Below are positions 21,459 through 28,975 of a stretch of DNA of 29,414 nucleotides, piece by piece (position 1 is the first letter of the stretch; the number at the start of each line of letters is the position of its first letter). The notes beneath the pieces were generated by a model. The model was not told where the DNA came from. It ran no database searches and saw only the letters and a list, made by a program, of their open reading frames with translations. Made by a program: the position numbers and the translations under genes. Source of the stretch: a virus; the IMG/VR virus record IMGVR_UViG_3300035034_002064, positions 1 through 29,414 of that record. One strand, given 5' to 3'.

Positions 21459-22868
21459 TTATTTCACTGGCTCATTCCATTCACGTCTAACCAATGTCAC
21501 TTCTTGACTAAATTTCCTAGTAGCTCCTGAATAGATGTACTCGTAGCTATGAACCACATACCACCCAGATAAAAATTCATCCCTTGTTATACTGTCGGTC
21601 TGATCTTCTTCTCCACTCTGTGTTAAAGCCTTTCTGGCCTGATTCCCTTTGTTAAGGATGACGACCGGGATGGACATATATCTGTGTATGGCTGGGTTAA
21701 CGTACGGCAACCTGACCACCAAGCCCATTTTGGTTATTTCTACATTGTTGATGAAGTTCTGGACTGCTGCATGGTGATAGTTCTCATGAACGTTGACCGT
21801 GGCTTGCATTCCCGTGTAGTTGTACTTCCTGAATGCAGTATGATCTACGCCCACTCTATCTTTGAGTATGATCGAGTCATCGCTGCCCTCGGTGTTTAGG
21901 GTCTCTATAAAGTACCTTAGAAATTCCCTATTCGTCTTATCATAAGTCTGCAGGTACCTTCTATAGGCGTTCTTAAGGCTGACTTGACCAGTATTGTTGA
22001 AAGGAGTATATCCTTCTATGTAGAACGGAGTACCTTTGGCGTAATTGGAATTGGTTAGTACCTCAAACATGTTTTTCTTCAACATGTCGCCTTTCTCTAT
22101 CTCGGTGTTATCAGAAGCAGGTATGTGTGCAGTCACCTCTTTGAAATCAGCATCAATAGTAAATCTATCATTGACTTCAACTAGATTCAAGTAATAGTGC
22201 TGATCTACGAACACCGTGAAAAACGAATCATCATCAGCATAACTATGGAGTGCTAAGTCCTCTTGTATGAACCTTTTCTTACTGTGAGTGGGGCAAATCC
22301 AATTCATGGAATCGGCAGTCTTATTGACGTTTGACTGAAACCCTAGTAAGAATTCATTGGCTATGTCCTGCAGAACATTATGACTGCTGGACTCCCGGTA
22401 GCTCTGAGCCACTTCGCTGAAAAAGTTGGGTATGTGTAGCAGACCTTCCAAGGTTATGAAGTTGATTTCGCCTTGCGAATCTTGTGAAGGGGGAGCCGAG
22501 ACAGATATGACCCTGAAATCGTTTCTAACCACCGACTTATAATCCTCGTTCTTGCTCTGGATATAAACATTGAGCATGTCACCATCTTTCGGATAGTGCT
22601 TGCTGGAAAATATACCGCCCATCTCATAGAGTACGCAGGTAATCTTGGGTAACATACCTTCCATGGTGATTCGGCAGGACATTATCATTTTCTCTGCAAA
22701 AAGTATTCCATTGATTTGTATCAAAGGTGAGGTATACCCATAAGCCTTTGATAGCTGATAAGACGGGTCTTCTGTGCCTTGGTTATTGGTACCCATCTCT
22801 GTATCATCGATGTATATCTCATCCAGCTCTATGCTGGGGTCAAAAAAGGTCTTTATCTTATTCGGCAT
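21459..22868 (-). CDS. Probable baseplate hub protein (gp27-like)
   Basis: The 469-residue protein reads like a tail hub. Its first part has VYIQSKNEDYKSVVRNDFRVISV (about 100-122), then ITLEGLLHIPNFFSEVAQSYR and the key segment NKTADSMNWICPTHSKKRFI, followed by ALHSYADDDSFFTVFVDQHYYLNLVEVND (206-235). Hub-type proteins of other long-tailed phages carry such an NWI...SYKSDDSFLTAFID-like stretch. The C-terminal part ends VVHSYEYIYSG...FSQEVTLVRREW, the beta-rich end usual for this fold. The call is from pattern memory, not from a direct match to T4 gp27. It is transcribed towards the sheath operon terminator. Confidence 0.5.
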   Translation of the reverse strand: MPNKIKTFFDPSIELDEIYIDDTEMGTNNQGTEDPSYQLSKAYGYTSPLIQINGILFAEKMIMSCRITMEGMLPKITCVLYEMGGIFSSKHYPKDGDMLNVYIQSKNEDYKSVVRNDFRVISVSAPPSQDSQGEINFITLEGLLHIPNFFSEVAQSYRESSSHNVLQDIANEFLLGFQSNVNKTADSMNWICPTHSKKRFIQEDLALHSYADDDSFFTVFVDQHYYLNLVEVNDRFTIDADFKEVTAHIPASDNTEIEKGDMLKKNMFEVLTNSNYAKGTPFYIEGYTPFNNTGQVSLKNAYRRYLQTYDKTNREFLRYFIETLNTEGSDDSIILKDRVGVDHTAFRKYNYTGMQATVNVHENYHHAAVQNFINNVEITKMGLVVRLPYVNPAIHRYMSIPVVILNKGNQARKALTQSGEEDQTDSITRDEFLSGWYVVHSYEYIYSGATRKFSQEVTLVRREWNEPVK

Positions 22869-22918
22869 TTATTATCTGTAAGGTAACATTCATTGAACAA
22901 AATATATATGACGATACT

Positions 22919-23311
22919 ATGAGATTTATTACTCCGATAAAAACGAAGAATAGAGAGGCTTCCAGCCCAGTTCCTAACAATGGTAGTCCAATGCATGAGA
23001 TTATCAGGAAAAGACTCATAACCCATGTTAGTGGTCTGCAGGACGAAATAGACAAGCTTAGAACCCAGCAAGGAAAGGCCAGAGTACAGGCCGAGAAATT
23101 TAGCTATATTGTCAACAAATTCATGTCTTTCAAAGAGATACACAGTATCGATGACTATAGTATAGACGTAACCCAAGACCTTAGCTCCTTGCAGCTGGTG
23201 TTTAACCATGGTGGTTCCGACCTCATAAAGAAAGGGGCAGAAACTACTTTCAAGTTCAACCATGGTATGGACTTAGAAGACCCGTCTTACGGTGTGATAG
23301 ACTTCGCATAA
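22919..23311 (+). CDS. Hypothetical protein with coiled coil
   Basis: Starting at the ATG at 22919 (130 residues, MRFITPIKTKNREAS), it lies 50 bp from and divergent to the hub gene. A longer in-frame start exists at 22727, but it runs across the hub gene and is rejected. Residues 25-65 (HEIIRKRLITHVSGLQDEID and KLRTQQGKARVQAEKFS) look like a coiled coil; the C-terminal half is strand-like (LSSLQLVFNHGG, TTFKFNHG). It may be a tail or chaperone protein, but the family is not known. Confidence 0.7.
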   Translation: MRFITPIKTKNREASSPVPNNGSPMHEIIRKRLITHVSGLQDEIDKLRTQQGKARVQAEKFSYIVNKFMSFKEIHSIDDYSIDVTQDLSSLQLVFNHGGSDLIKKGAETTFKFNHGMDLEDPSYGVIDFA

Positions 23312-23312
23312 A

Positions 23313-23471
23313 CTACAACATCGGGTTGTGTATCTTACCACATCTATCACAGTACATTCTTGAATAAGACTGGAATCCTGCAAATCCTGCATTCGTCTCC
23401 CCCTTAGTAGGGCTTATACCTTTCGCAGCTTTAGAAGTCCAGTCATGACCGATAAGTGCGCAAGATATCAT
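23313..23471 (-). CDS. Small zinc-ribbon protein (DUF1660-like)
   Basis: This 52-residue ORF, MISCALIGHDWTSKAAKG..., ends SRMYCDRCGKIHNPML. C-x4-H (SCALIGHDW) plus C-x2-C (YCDRCGK) is the pattern of a widespread family of small phage zinc-ribbon proteins such as DUF1660. It fills a stretch of about 220 bp that otherwise has no gene. A 20-codon ORF (23471-23533, MKKIINKITSAC...) begins 2 bp after the preceding gene and its TAA overlaps this ATG by one base (TAATG), so it may be a coupling leader. It is below the usual size cut-off. Confidence 0.6.
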   Translation of the reverse strand: MISCALIGHDWTSKAAKGISPTKGETNAGFAGFQSYSRMYCDRCGKIHNPML

Positions 23472-23535
23472 TATTTGTATTGCTCTGGCTGCCTTCGACA
23501 GGCACTGGTTATTTTGTTTATTATCTTCTTCATTG

Positions 23536-23979
23536 TTATTTGGATTTTAATGCCTTTAGCATTTTTTGAGAAAGCTCATGCATTTCTCTTACTTCCTTGA
23601 GGTACCTCTTGTGCTGACCTTCATATTTGGTTATTGAAGGAAAGAACATCAAGTACCTCCCTTCGTCTCTTATTCCATAAGGAATCCCTTCTTTATAGAC
23701 TATTTCCAAGTACCTCAGGCCTTTCGGCTTACGCTTCTCTTTGAAAGAGCCTCCACAAAGCAAACAGTGATTGTTGAAAATCTCTTTGCCAGTCACCTTA
23801 TTGCCACAATAGTGCTCGCCTTTACCATCCACTAAGGTGATGGCCATTTCTTCAATCCCGTATTGGCGAAAAGCTTCCATTAGCTCGGATATACTGTGGT
23901 GACTTCCGTCCTCAGTAGTAGGCAAATCAGCATCTTTTGCACCTACCATGTCTAGATATTCATTTGCGTTCATGCTCAT
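23536..23979 (-). CDS. Hypothetical protein with a CxxC zinc motif
   Basis: The product is about 147 residues with the ATG used here (MSMNANEYLDMVG); an upstream ATG at 24000 adds seven residues but overlaps the divergent gene. In the middle it has GEHYCGNKVTGKEIFNNHCLLCGG, giving Cys, His and Cys-x2-Cys for one zinc, followed by basic SFKEKRKPKG. The C-terminal part is helical and charged (KRYLKEVREMHELSQKMLKALKSK). A nucleic-acid-binding role is possible; the family is unknown. It lies upstream of the 52-residue zinc-ribbon gene in the same direction. Confidence 0.65.
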   Translation of the reverse strand: MSMNANEYLDMVGAKDADLPTTEDGSHHSISELMEAFRQYGIEEMAITLVDGKGEHYCGNKVTGKEIFNNHCLLCGGSFKEKRKPKGLRYLEIVYKEGIPYGIRDEGRYLMFFPSITKYEGQHKRYLKEVREMHELSQKMLKALKSK

Positions 23980-23987
23980 AAAGTTAT

Positions 23988-24545
23988 ATGGACATTTCAT
24001 ATGCAGGGTTACCAGTAACTGACAGCATAAAAACTGAGTACAACGGAAAAGACTATATTATGAGTAGACCAATACATGGCGACCCAATGGTGGATAATTG
24101 GGTTATAGACAAGCTATACGAATACCAGATGGCTAAGAGGATAGGTAGAAGCTGGCAAATAGACCCAGAGCTAAAGAATCTAGATGCTAACAAGCTTCTT
24201 AATCTTAGTGCAGAGCTGGGCTGCTGGTATTACTTGTGGCACAAAGAAATAGGTGACCCATCAGATGACTTCCGTCTAACACAGATATGCTCCAAGGTCG
24301 GGGCTACCATAGCTAAAAGCTCTTTAGCTAGGGATTATCTCCCGAGTTCTCTTGTGGGTCTGAAAGAAAATCACAGGGAACCTCTGGTGCAAGCGTATAT
24401 CGGACACTTTAATGTCAAGGAGACTATCAACAAGTTCATCAAAAACATGCATGAGCTGAGAGACGCTAGCAACCTATTGGTGCTGCGTGGCAGAGATCGT
24501 GATCATGCTGATCGGTACGACCGGGGGATAGTAAGTATGTTTTAG
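23988..24545 (+). CDS. Hypothetical protein, possible virion or assembly factor
   Basis: The 185-residue protein is not recognised. It starts MDISYAGLPVTDSIKTEYNG and carries an all-helical body with conserved-looking aromatic clusters (AELGCWYYLWHKEI) and a C-terminal Arg/Asp-rich stretch (VLRGRDRDHADRYDRGI). No catalytic motif is obvious. Its start is only a few bases from that of the divergent zinc protein; its stop overlaps the end of the facing 24542 gene by 4 bp. Confidence 0.7.
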   Translation: MDISYAGLPVTDSIKTEYNGKDYIMSRPIHGDPMVDNWVIDKLYEYQMAKRIGRSWQIDPELKNLDANKLLNLSAELGCWYYLWHKEIGDPSDDFRLTQICSKVGATIAKSSLARDYLPSSLVGLKENHREPLVQAYIGHFNVKETINKFIKNMHELRDASNLLVLRGRDRDHADRYDRGIVSMF

Positions 24546-24766
24546 TATAGATGGATTTCTTCGAAAATAGCAGGATTCTCATATAGAAAAGCAGCTGATA
24601 TGCTCAGCTGCACCTCTTTGTTACTGTCATCGATAATATAGGGTTGGTCTTTCTTGATGTGGACGTATTCACCTCTTGCTTTCTGGTAGCCTTTCTTTAG
24701 GCTGGCGTTCGTTTTTTCTGGGAGTATGATGGTCTCAAGCGTTCTAAACAATTTGCTCCTACACAT
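24542..24766 (-). CDS. Hypothetical protein
   Basis: The 74-residue product is basic in its first half (TNASLKKGYQKARGEYVHIKKD) and acidic at its C-terminus (NPAIFEEIHLY). No family is recognised. It is the last gene of the minus-strand accessory block and faces the 23988 gene with overlapping stops. Confidence 0.55.
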   Translation of the reverse strand: MCRSKLFRTLETIILPEKTNASLKKGYQKARGEYVHIKKDQPYIIDDSNKEVQLSISAAFLYENPAIFEEIHLY

Positions 24767-24804
24767 GGGGGATTCTCTTTTAATATGATAGTTGCTGGTA
24801 TTTA

Positions 24805-25032
24805 TCAGCTCATTTCACAACTACCTGTTATCCACTTCATCTTTTTCACTAAATCGGGTTTCTCCAGCCCACCTTTACAGTAGGCATTCACGAGCTTGAA
24901 AGTATCTGCTTCGAAAGCACTTGCATCACCGCTATGGCCTAAGAGTTCAAAGAGGAAGTCCCTAGCTTCTTCCTCTGTTATTTTCTCCTGCTCTAGAGCA
25001 GAGGAAATCTGGGATAGTCTGTCCTTCATCAT
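24805..25032 (-). CDS. Hypothetical protein
   Basis: The 75-residue product (MMKDRLSQISSALEQEKITE) is acidic and helical, with two Cys near the C-terminus. The ATG at 25032 is preferred because it overlaps the TGA of the upstream gene (ATGA); a GTG two codons earlier is less likely. Not recognised. Confidence 0.6.
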   Translation of the reverse strand: MMKDRLSQISSALEQEKITEEEARDFLFELLGHSGDASAFEADTFKLVNAYCKGGLEKPDLVKKMKWITGSCEMS

Positions 25033-25478
25033 TTCCACAGTCTTTTAGATTCATCAACATATTGACAGTCAATGATTACCTTTTTCGCATCGGTTAAGCT
25101 GTCGATGTATTCACATTCATAAGCAGTGTCCTGTTTTCTCTGGCATACGCCCTCAGCTTCTTCCTTCGTGAACTTACGGGCTTTGCTGATGTCGCATGAA
25201 TAACTTCCACCTTCCTGCCACCAAATGAGTGCATTGCCAAGGTATCCCTCATTTCTGACGTAGTACTTCTTTTCTGCGTCTTTGACCGATACAAAGTTGT
25301 TTTCGAAATAACCGGGGTCGTCCTTGGACTTCTTCATTTCTTCAAGATGCGAGCTTGGTCTGTGGTCATATACGTACTCACGGGCAAAGGCATCCTCTTC
25401 ATTAATGTCTATGCCATGTATGGTCTTGAGCCACTTGGTGTAATCAGCCAGTAAGGCCTGAGTTTGATCTGCGTTCAT
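25029..25478 (-). CDS. Phage accessory protein with YVRNxGYxGNALxWW domain
   Basis: Residues 70-115 read KYYVRNEGYLGNALIWWQEGG, then SYSCDISKARKFTKEEAEGVC. This small domain, a receptive [YV]RNxG-x-N-x-WW stretch, a Tyr/Thr/Cys turn and then FTKEEA, is frequent in unnamed phage proteins; its function is not known. The N-terminal 50 residues are helical. It is joined by ATGA overlaps to the genes on both sides, so the three are one translational unit. Confidence 0.65.
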   Translation of the reverse strand: MNADQTQALLADYTKWLKTIHGIDINEEDAFAREYVYDHRPSSHLEEMKKSKDDPGYFENNFVSVKDAEKKYYVRNEGYLGNALIWWQEGGSYSCDISKARKFTKEEAEGVCQRKQDTAYECEYIDSLTDAKKVIIDCQYVDESKRLWK

Positions 25479-25741
25479 AATTTGCTCAATTGATTTAATT
25501 CTTCTTTTAACTTTTCATCCGAGACCTTAGGCAATTCCAGATTCTTGAGGAACTCGCATTTCTCGTATTCTTCCACTTCGATAAAGTGGTCAGTCATCCA
25601 TTGCACTTCGGGATAATTGTTGGTTCCTGCCTCTCTGAATAGATCGGAGTAATCTCCTGTAACCAGTGCCTCATAAATTTCATTGTAGTTCTTATATGAG
25701 GCCTTGATCTTACCAATACGCTTATCTTTAGGGCTACCCAT
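25475..25741 (-). CDS. Hypothetical protein
   Basis: The 88-residue protein starts MGSPKDKRIGKIKASYKNYN, has an acidic middle (IEVEEYEKCEFLKNLELP) and a helical end. Not recognised. Its ATG overlaps the end of the upstream gene by 8 bp, and its TGA overlaps the next ATG. Confidence 0.6.
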   Translation of the reverse strand: MGSPKDKRIGKIKASYKNYNEIYEALVTGDYSDLFREAGTNNYPEVQWMTDHFIEVEEYEKCEFLKNLELPKVSDEKLKEELNQLSKL

Positions 25742-25964
25742 CTAGTAGTTGGTTAGCAGTCACTATTTCAGCAGTTCCATACACAAACTTCTTTATTCTC
25801 TTTCCAGAATTAATGCTGGAGTTGAAATGAATAATCTCTTGTCCTTGAGAGTTGTTATCGATTCTCACCACAGTATTCTTAGTGATTGGCGCATCAGCGA
25901 ACTTAAAGGTTCTACCAATAGTCAGCTGATGGTCTGAGGTGGTTAATGTAGATCGGTCATCCAT
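25734..25964 (-). CDS. Hypothetical protein
   Basis: Using the first ATG gives 76 residues (MDDRSTLTTSDHQLTIGR); the frame is open up to a TTG at 26000 but that stretch is not supported. The protein is strand-rich (TFKFADAPITKNTVVRIDN, KKFVYGTAEIV), suggesting a small beta fold. It overlaps the next gene by 8 bp. Not recognised. Confidence 0.6.
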   Translation of the reverse strand: MDDRSTLTTSDHQLTIGRTFKFADAPITKNTVVRIDNNSQGQEIIHFNSSINSGKRIKKFVYGTAEIVTANQLLDG

Positions 25965-26020
25965 AGCGTTCAGTTTTAGTCGGTTTTCACAAATTATCAA
26001 GACGGGGTAGCACAGTTTCT

Positions 26021-26587
26021 CTATTCTGGCTTTGTCCCTTGGCCTTTAATGGGTGAATAATGGTTTTCAATAGCACGCTCTATATAAATCATCACTTTGG
26101 CCTTCTCGACCAAAAGCCTAGTTAGCCCATCCTCGTCTGACTTTTCTACCAGCTCTTCTATAATGGGTGAATAATGGTTTTCAATAGCACGCTCTATATG
26201 CTTTAGCTCTTCGCTAAGTTCTTTGTGGCGTTTTATCTGTTTATCGATGAAATCTTGTCTTTCCTGCTTATCCATTTCTTTTAGTGTTTTAGATCGATTT
26301 CTCCCATGTCTATCATGAAAGTTGTCATAGTTCTTATTGTACTGAATCTGTTTGGCCACTCTCTGATGCACTTCTTCGTCCGTTTCAAGTCTAGTCATAG
26401 TGTAGTATAGAATCACTTCTCCAGTGTTTTCATTCTCTTGAACACTGAATTCATCATTACGGCCTATGCCTAAGTCTTCTAATAGAAAATTGATGGTGCA
26501 TGAACCATCAAAACCTAGAGACTTCTCTTTCCTTGTGGTCACCTTTTGAGGCTCATGGTTTATCTTTATTTTACTTCCGTACATCAT
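26021..26587 (-). CDS. Hypothetical protein carrying an exact internal repeat
   Basis: The 188-residue protein (start MMYGSKIKINHEP; a TTG four codons up is also open) has a beta-rich N-terminus and a long charged helical C-terminal half. There the peptide IERAIENHYSPI occurs twice, 38 residues apart, the second copy six residues before the end region KGQGTKPE. The repeat is perfect at DNA level over 39 bp (26047-26085 and 26161-26199), so it is recent and may have changed the C-terminus. A terminator hairpin precedes the gene at 26616-26640. Function unknown. Confidence 0.65.
   Translation of the reverse strand: MMYGSKIKINHEPQKVTTRKEKSLGFDGSCTINFLLEDLGIGRNDEFSVQENENTGEVILYYTMTRLETDEEVHQRVAKQIQYNKNYDNFHDRHGRNRSKTLKEMDKQERQDFIDKQIKRHKELSEELKHIERAIENHYSPIIEELVEKSDEDGLTRLLVEKAKVMIYIERAIENHYSPIKGQGTKPE
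26047..26085. repeat. 39-bp exact direct repeat, copy A
   Basis: Identical to 26161-26199 over 39 bp, beginning TAATGGGTGAATAATGG. The copies start 114 bp apart, a multiple of three, so the frame is kept and the same peptide is encoded. Confidence 0.95.
26161..26199. repeat. 39-bp exact direct repeat, copy B
   Basis: Identical to 26047-26085. Flanks differ immediately on both sides (CTA against CTT before; G against A after). Confidence 0.95.
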
Positions 26588-26615
26588 AGTGCTATGCAAT
26601 TAAAATATAAAAATA

Positions 26616-26640
26616 GGCAGGTGCTCTACTTGCACCTGCC
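26616..26640. terminator. Rho-independent terminator after the DUF932 gene
   Basis: A perfect 9-bp stem GGCAGGTGC/GCACCTGCC with a 7-nt loop is followed on the minus strand by TATTTTTATATTTT, and on the plus strand by TTTTAT. It lies 8 bp beyond the DUF932 gene, separating it from the accessory genes that follow. Confidence 0.85.
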
Positions 26641-26647
26641 TTTTATC

Positions 26648-27646
26648 TTAGTACCCTATTAAGTTCCTCGGCTCCATGATCTCACTGAACATTTTCTTAC
26701 TAAAAGTGTTGTTGTTAAATGCTAGCTTCTTCATCTTGGTCTCGGCATTAGAGTACTCCTTCACGTGTGACTCCCAGTAGGTAGTCGCTTGGTATAGCCC
26801 GTATGCCGTACCTCTCGTAAGTTCCGTTTGCTGACCTGCGATGTCTGATGACTCGAAGATTTCCTTCACTTCGTCTCTGTAAGTGTGCATCTTGGTCTTT
26901 AGGCCTTTCTCTTCGGTCTCTTCTTTCACTGGGAATATGCCAGCCAGTAGCGATTCCACATCATTCCCTTTCAGTTGCATTCCTGACATGTTACCAAAGA
27001 TGGTGTTCAACTCTTGCTTCAACTGGTCGAACATCCCCATTGCAGACTTGGCTGCTGCCACTTGCTGCTTGATATTCGGTGTATGTGGGATATTCACCAT
27101 GTTCTTAGTGCTTTCCAATGCTAGGTTCAGAGTGTTTGAGCATACCACCCTAACGTTTGTCGTTGCGATCTTCACTGAACTCTTACCGTCAAATGAGTTG
27201 GCAAGTACTACGAATCTGTCGATTTCTTCACCTTCTTTGCCTCTGATTGCCCAGTTGTCAGGAATCTTAGCCAGTAGCCATGTGCGTTCTCCACCTCCTA
27301 GTACTCCACCTGATTGGTAGATTGCCTCTCCAGTTTGTGTGAATTCGTCAAAGAAGTTGAATGCCTCCATGTTCTGTAATGGCGTGTAATTGGTACCAAC
27401 CTTTGAGGCCAATACTGTTTTCAAGTCCTCTCTCACTACTGAGAATGAATCCTCATGTTTGATAATGTCATCACCTACTACCACCTGATTCGGGTACTTC
27501 TTCACCTCGAATCCCATGTTGGCTGCCTCTACGGCTTCTTCTGCGGTCAGTGGGTTATCAAGTACGTGACCCAGTCCGTGCCATGGCATACCGATTGTGA
27601 ATGCTGATGCTTTTTCTTTGTCTGATCTTTCTTCTAAATTGTGCAT
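26648..27646 (-). CDS. DUF932 phage/plasmid-like protein
   Basis: The 332-residue protein has the hallmarks of DUF932 (phage/plasmid-like TIGR03299 type): MPWHGLGHVLDNPLTAEEA near the N-terminus, VVREDLKTVLASKVGTNYTPLQN (about 67-90), GERTWLLAKIP, a central VVLANSFDGKSSVKIATTNVRVVCSNTL block, and a helical C-terminal half ending in NNTFSKKMFSE. The family is common on phages and plasmids, and its biochemical role is not established. It stands alone between a shared promoter module upstream (27697-27741) and a strong terminator, so it is a single-gene transcript, likely early and well expressed. Confidence 0.85.
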   Translation of the reverse strand: MHNLEERSDKEKASAFTIGMPWHGLGHVLDNPLTAEEAVEAANMGFEVKKYPNQVVVGDDIIKHEDSFSVVREDLKTVLASKVGTNYTPLQNMEAFNFFDEFTQTGEAIYQSGGVLGGGERTWLLAKIPDNWAIRGKEGEEIDRFVVLANSFDGKSSVKIATTNVRVVCSNTLNLALESTKNMVNIPHTPNIKQQVAAAKSAMGMFDQLKQELNTIFGNMSGMQLKGNDVESLLAGIFPVKEETEEKGLKTKMHTYRDEVKEIFESSDIAGQQTELTRGTAYGLYQATTYWESHVKEYSNAETKMKKLAFNNNTFSKKMFSEIMEPRNLIGY

Positions 27647-27696
27647 GTCGTTAAAATTGGTTAATGTTAAAAATTGTTTTCCTTAAATTTCTTATA

Positions 27697-27741
27697 CAAA
27701 GATAATAAAGCTTGCGCAAATCTCATAACAAGTTTTGTTAA
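27697..27741 (-). promoter_or_regulatory. Shared promoter module, copy 2
   Basis: TTAACAAAACTTGTTA (27726-27741, minus strand) is followed after 21 bp by TATCTTTG (27697-27704), a full TAnnTTTG match. TTTGCGCAAGC lies between them. The dyad overlaps the stop codon of the preceding gene. It should drive the DUF932 gene with a leader of about 44 nt. Confidence 0.8.
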
Positions 27742-27989
27742 GACCTATCTTGAGAGGCTTCCTTGATTACCTTCATTTCCTCCACACTAGCTTGCATGGT
27801 CTCAAAGTACATGTGTCGCAGCAACTTTTGGTGTAGAGCTTCGTCTGCCTCCATCAAGTTCCTAAGATGTGACCTAGACTTCTTAAGCTCTATGCTGCCA
27901 CCTTTGGGCGAATCTATGACCACTCTGGCCGTCTCATATGAGTGCATCCATTCTTTCCAGTTCAATTTCAGCGTTACCATCTTTTCCAT
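27738..27989 (-). CDS. Hypothetical protein
   Basis: The 83-residue product starts MEKMVTLKLNWKEWMHSYET; the second ATG (27980) is a possible alternative. A strand-rich first half with ARVVIDSPKGGSIELKKS is followed by a helical, Met/His-rich second half. Not recognised. It follows the duplicated-domain gene by 5 bp, and its stop lies inside promoter module copy 2. Confidence 0.6.
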   Translation of the reverse strand: MEKMVTLKLNWKEWMHSYETARVVIDSPKGGSIELKKSRSHLRNLMEADEALHQKLLRHMYFETMQASVEEMKVIKEASQDRS

Positions 27990-27994
27990 AGCTC

Positions 27995-28564
27995 CTATAC
28001 GTCTAAGTCCCCAAGTATGTCGTGACCTTTCTCCTTGAAGAACACGTCAGCTTTAGAATAACCAAACACAGTATCATTCGCCCAAAATATTGCTGGGTGG
28101 TGTTCGTCACCTTGTAGCATTGGAGGTCCATGTTCTATTGTGTGCCTAAGTATGTCGATTTCCTCTGGGCTTTCAACCCTCACCATATTGGATAAAAGTC
28201 GATTGTATGCCTTTCTCTGGTTGTCATCTAGACATTTGATAAGCTCTACTAGAGTTTTAGTGTCAACGAATAGTTCATTATCGCTTTCAGTGACATCGCC
28301 TCCCACTACCTTGAAGTAATTTCCAGACTGAGTGTACCCAAATATCGTGTCGTCCACCCAAAATATTACTGGGTGGTATCGGTCACCTTTTATCATAGGA
28401 GTAGCACCTTCCATGGCACCTTTCAGTAACTCCTTCTCATTAGGGTCAGTAACCGTTACCATTGTAGATATAAACCGATTATAGGCTTCTCTCTCGTTCT
28501 CGTCAAGGCCGTTTATCAGCTCGACGTATTCCTCGCTCGTATTATCGCTTAAAAATAAATCCAT
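27995..28564 (-). CDS. Unknown protein made of two copies of a 78-residue domain
   Basis: The 189-residue protein consists of two gapless copies of one domain: residues 13-90 and 105-182. By hand count 38 of 78 positions are identical. Shared blocks are VELI, DxNxRxAYNR, SxMVxV, then GDxxHPxIFWxxDT[IV]FGY and FK at the end. HPxIFWxxDT[IV]FGY looks like a tight beta core; no enzymatic motif is seen. I do not recognise the domain. It lies between the 28568 gene (3 bp) and the 27738 gene (5 bp) in a run from promoter module copy 3. Confidence 0.7.
   Translation of the reverse strand: MDLFLSDNTSEEYVELINGLDENEREAYNRFISTMVTVTDPNEKELLKGAMEGATPMIKGDRYHPVIFWVDDTIFGYTQSGNYFKVVGGDVTESDNELFVDTKTLVELIKCLDDNQRKAYNRLLSNMVRVESPEEIDILRHTIEHGPPMLQGDEHHPAIFWANDTVFGYSKADVFFKEKGHDILGDLDV
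28019..28528 (-). repeat. Domain duplication in the 189-residue protein
   Basis: The two copies align without gaps at an offset of 92 residues. They are about half identical in protein and have visible stretches in DNA such as the CCCAAAATATT...CTGGGTGGT block present in both (28078-28100 and 28356-28378). This points to an older duplication than the 39-bp repeat. Confidence 0.85.
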
Positions 28565-28567
28565 GGT

Positions 28568-28891
28568 TTAGCTCTTTTTGAGTTTGATACCTATTAACAA
28601 TTCGTCTCCTTTTAGACCCATATAGATCACTTTGATCTCTGAATAAAGCTCGTCCATTTCCAGCCTGATATAATCCTTCATGGGTAAGTCCATCTGATTA
28701 GTCCTTTTCTCTTTAGGTTGGCTGTATTTCTCAATAGTGGACTTAGCCAAATTATACAAGTCGAATATTGTGGTATCCTCGTCTGAGGTTAAGTAAGATT
28801 CGAAAGAGACGAAAAAGCTTCTAGATGCCTTTCTCTTTCTGATGGCAGATCGGTTGACCTCCACCTCGAATTTTTCATTAAGTTTTCTCAT
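28568..28891 (-). CDS. Hypothetical protein
   Basis: The 107-residue protein is basic at the N-terminus (RSAIRKRKASRSFFVSFESY) and has a helical middle with a strand-like end (EIKVIYMGLKGDELLIGIKLKKS). Not recognised. It is the first gene after promoter module copy 3 and leads the run of three genes down to 27738. Confidence 0.6.
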   Translation of the reverse strand: MRKLNEKFEVEVNRSAIRKRKASRSFFVSFESYLTSDEDTTIFDLYNLAKSTIEKYSQPKEKRTNQMDLPMKDYIRLEMDELYSEIKVIYMGLKGDELLIGIKLKKS

Positions 28892-28975
28892 AGTCGGTTA
28901 ATTGTGTTCAACGTTTTTCTTAGAATCTAAGGCTTGCGCACGTTTCTAGCTGCGCAAAATCCCTATTCTATTTCA

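Noticed and set aside
22727-22918. Longer start for the 22919 gene
   Set aside because: The extra 64 residues run antisense through the hub gene and across the divergent intergenic region; the ATG at 22919 is well placed.
26041-26200. CRISPR-like array
   Set aside because: Only two copies, inside a coding frame, with spacing that keeps the frame; this is a gene-internal duplication.
26848-27320. Plus-strand ORFs inside the DUF932 gene
   Set aside because: They are antisense to a gene with clear family blocks; composition is that of a mirror frame.
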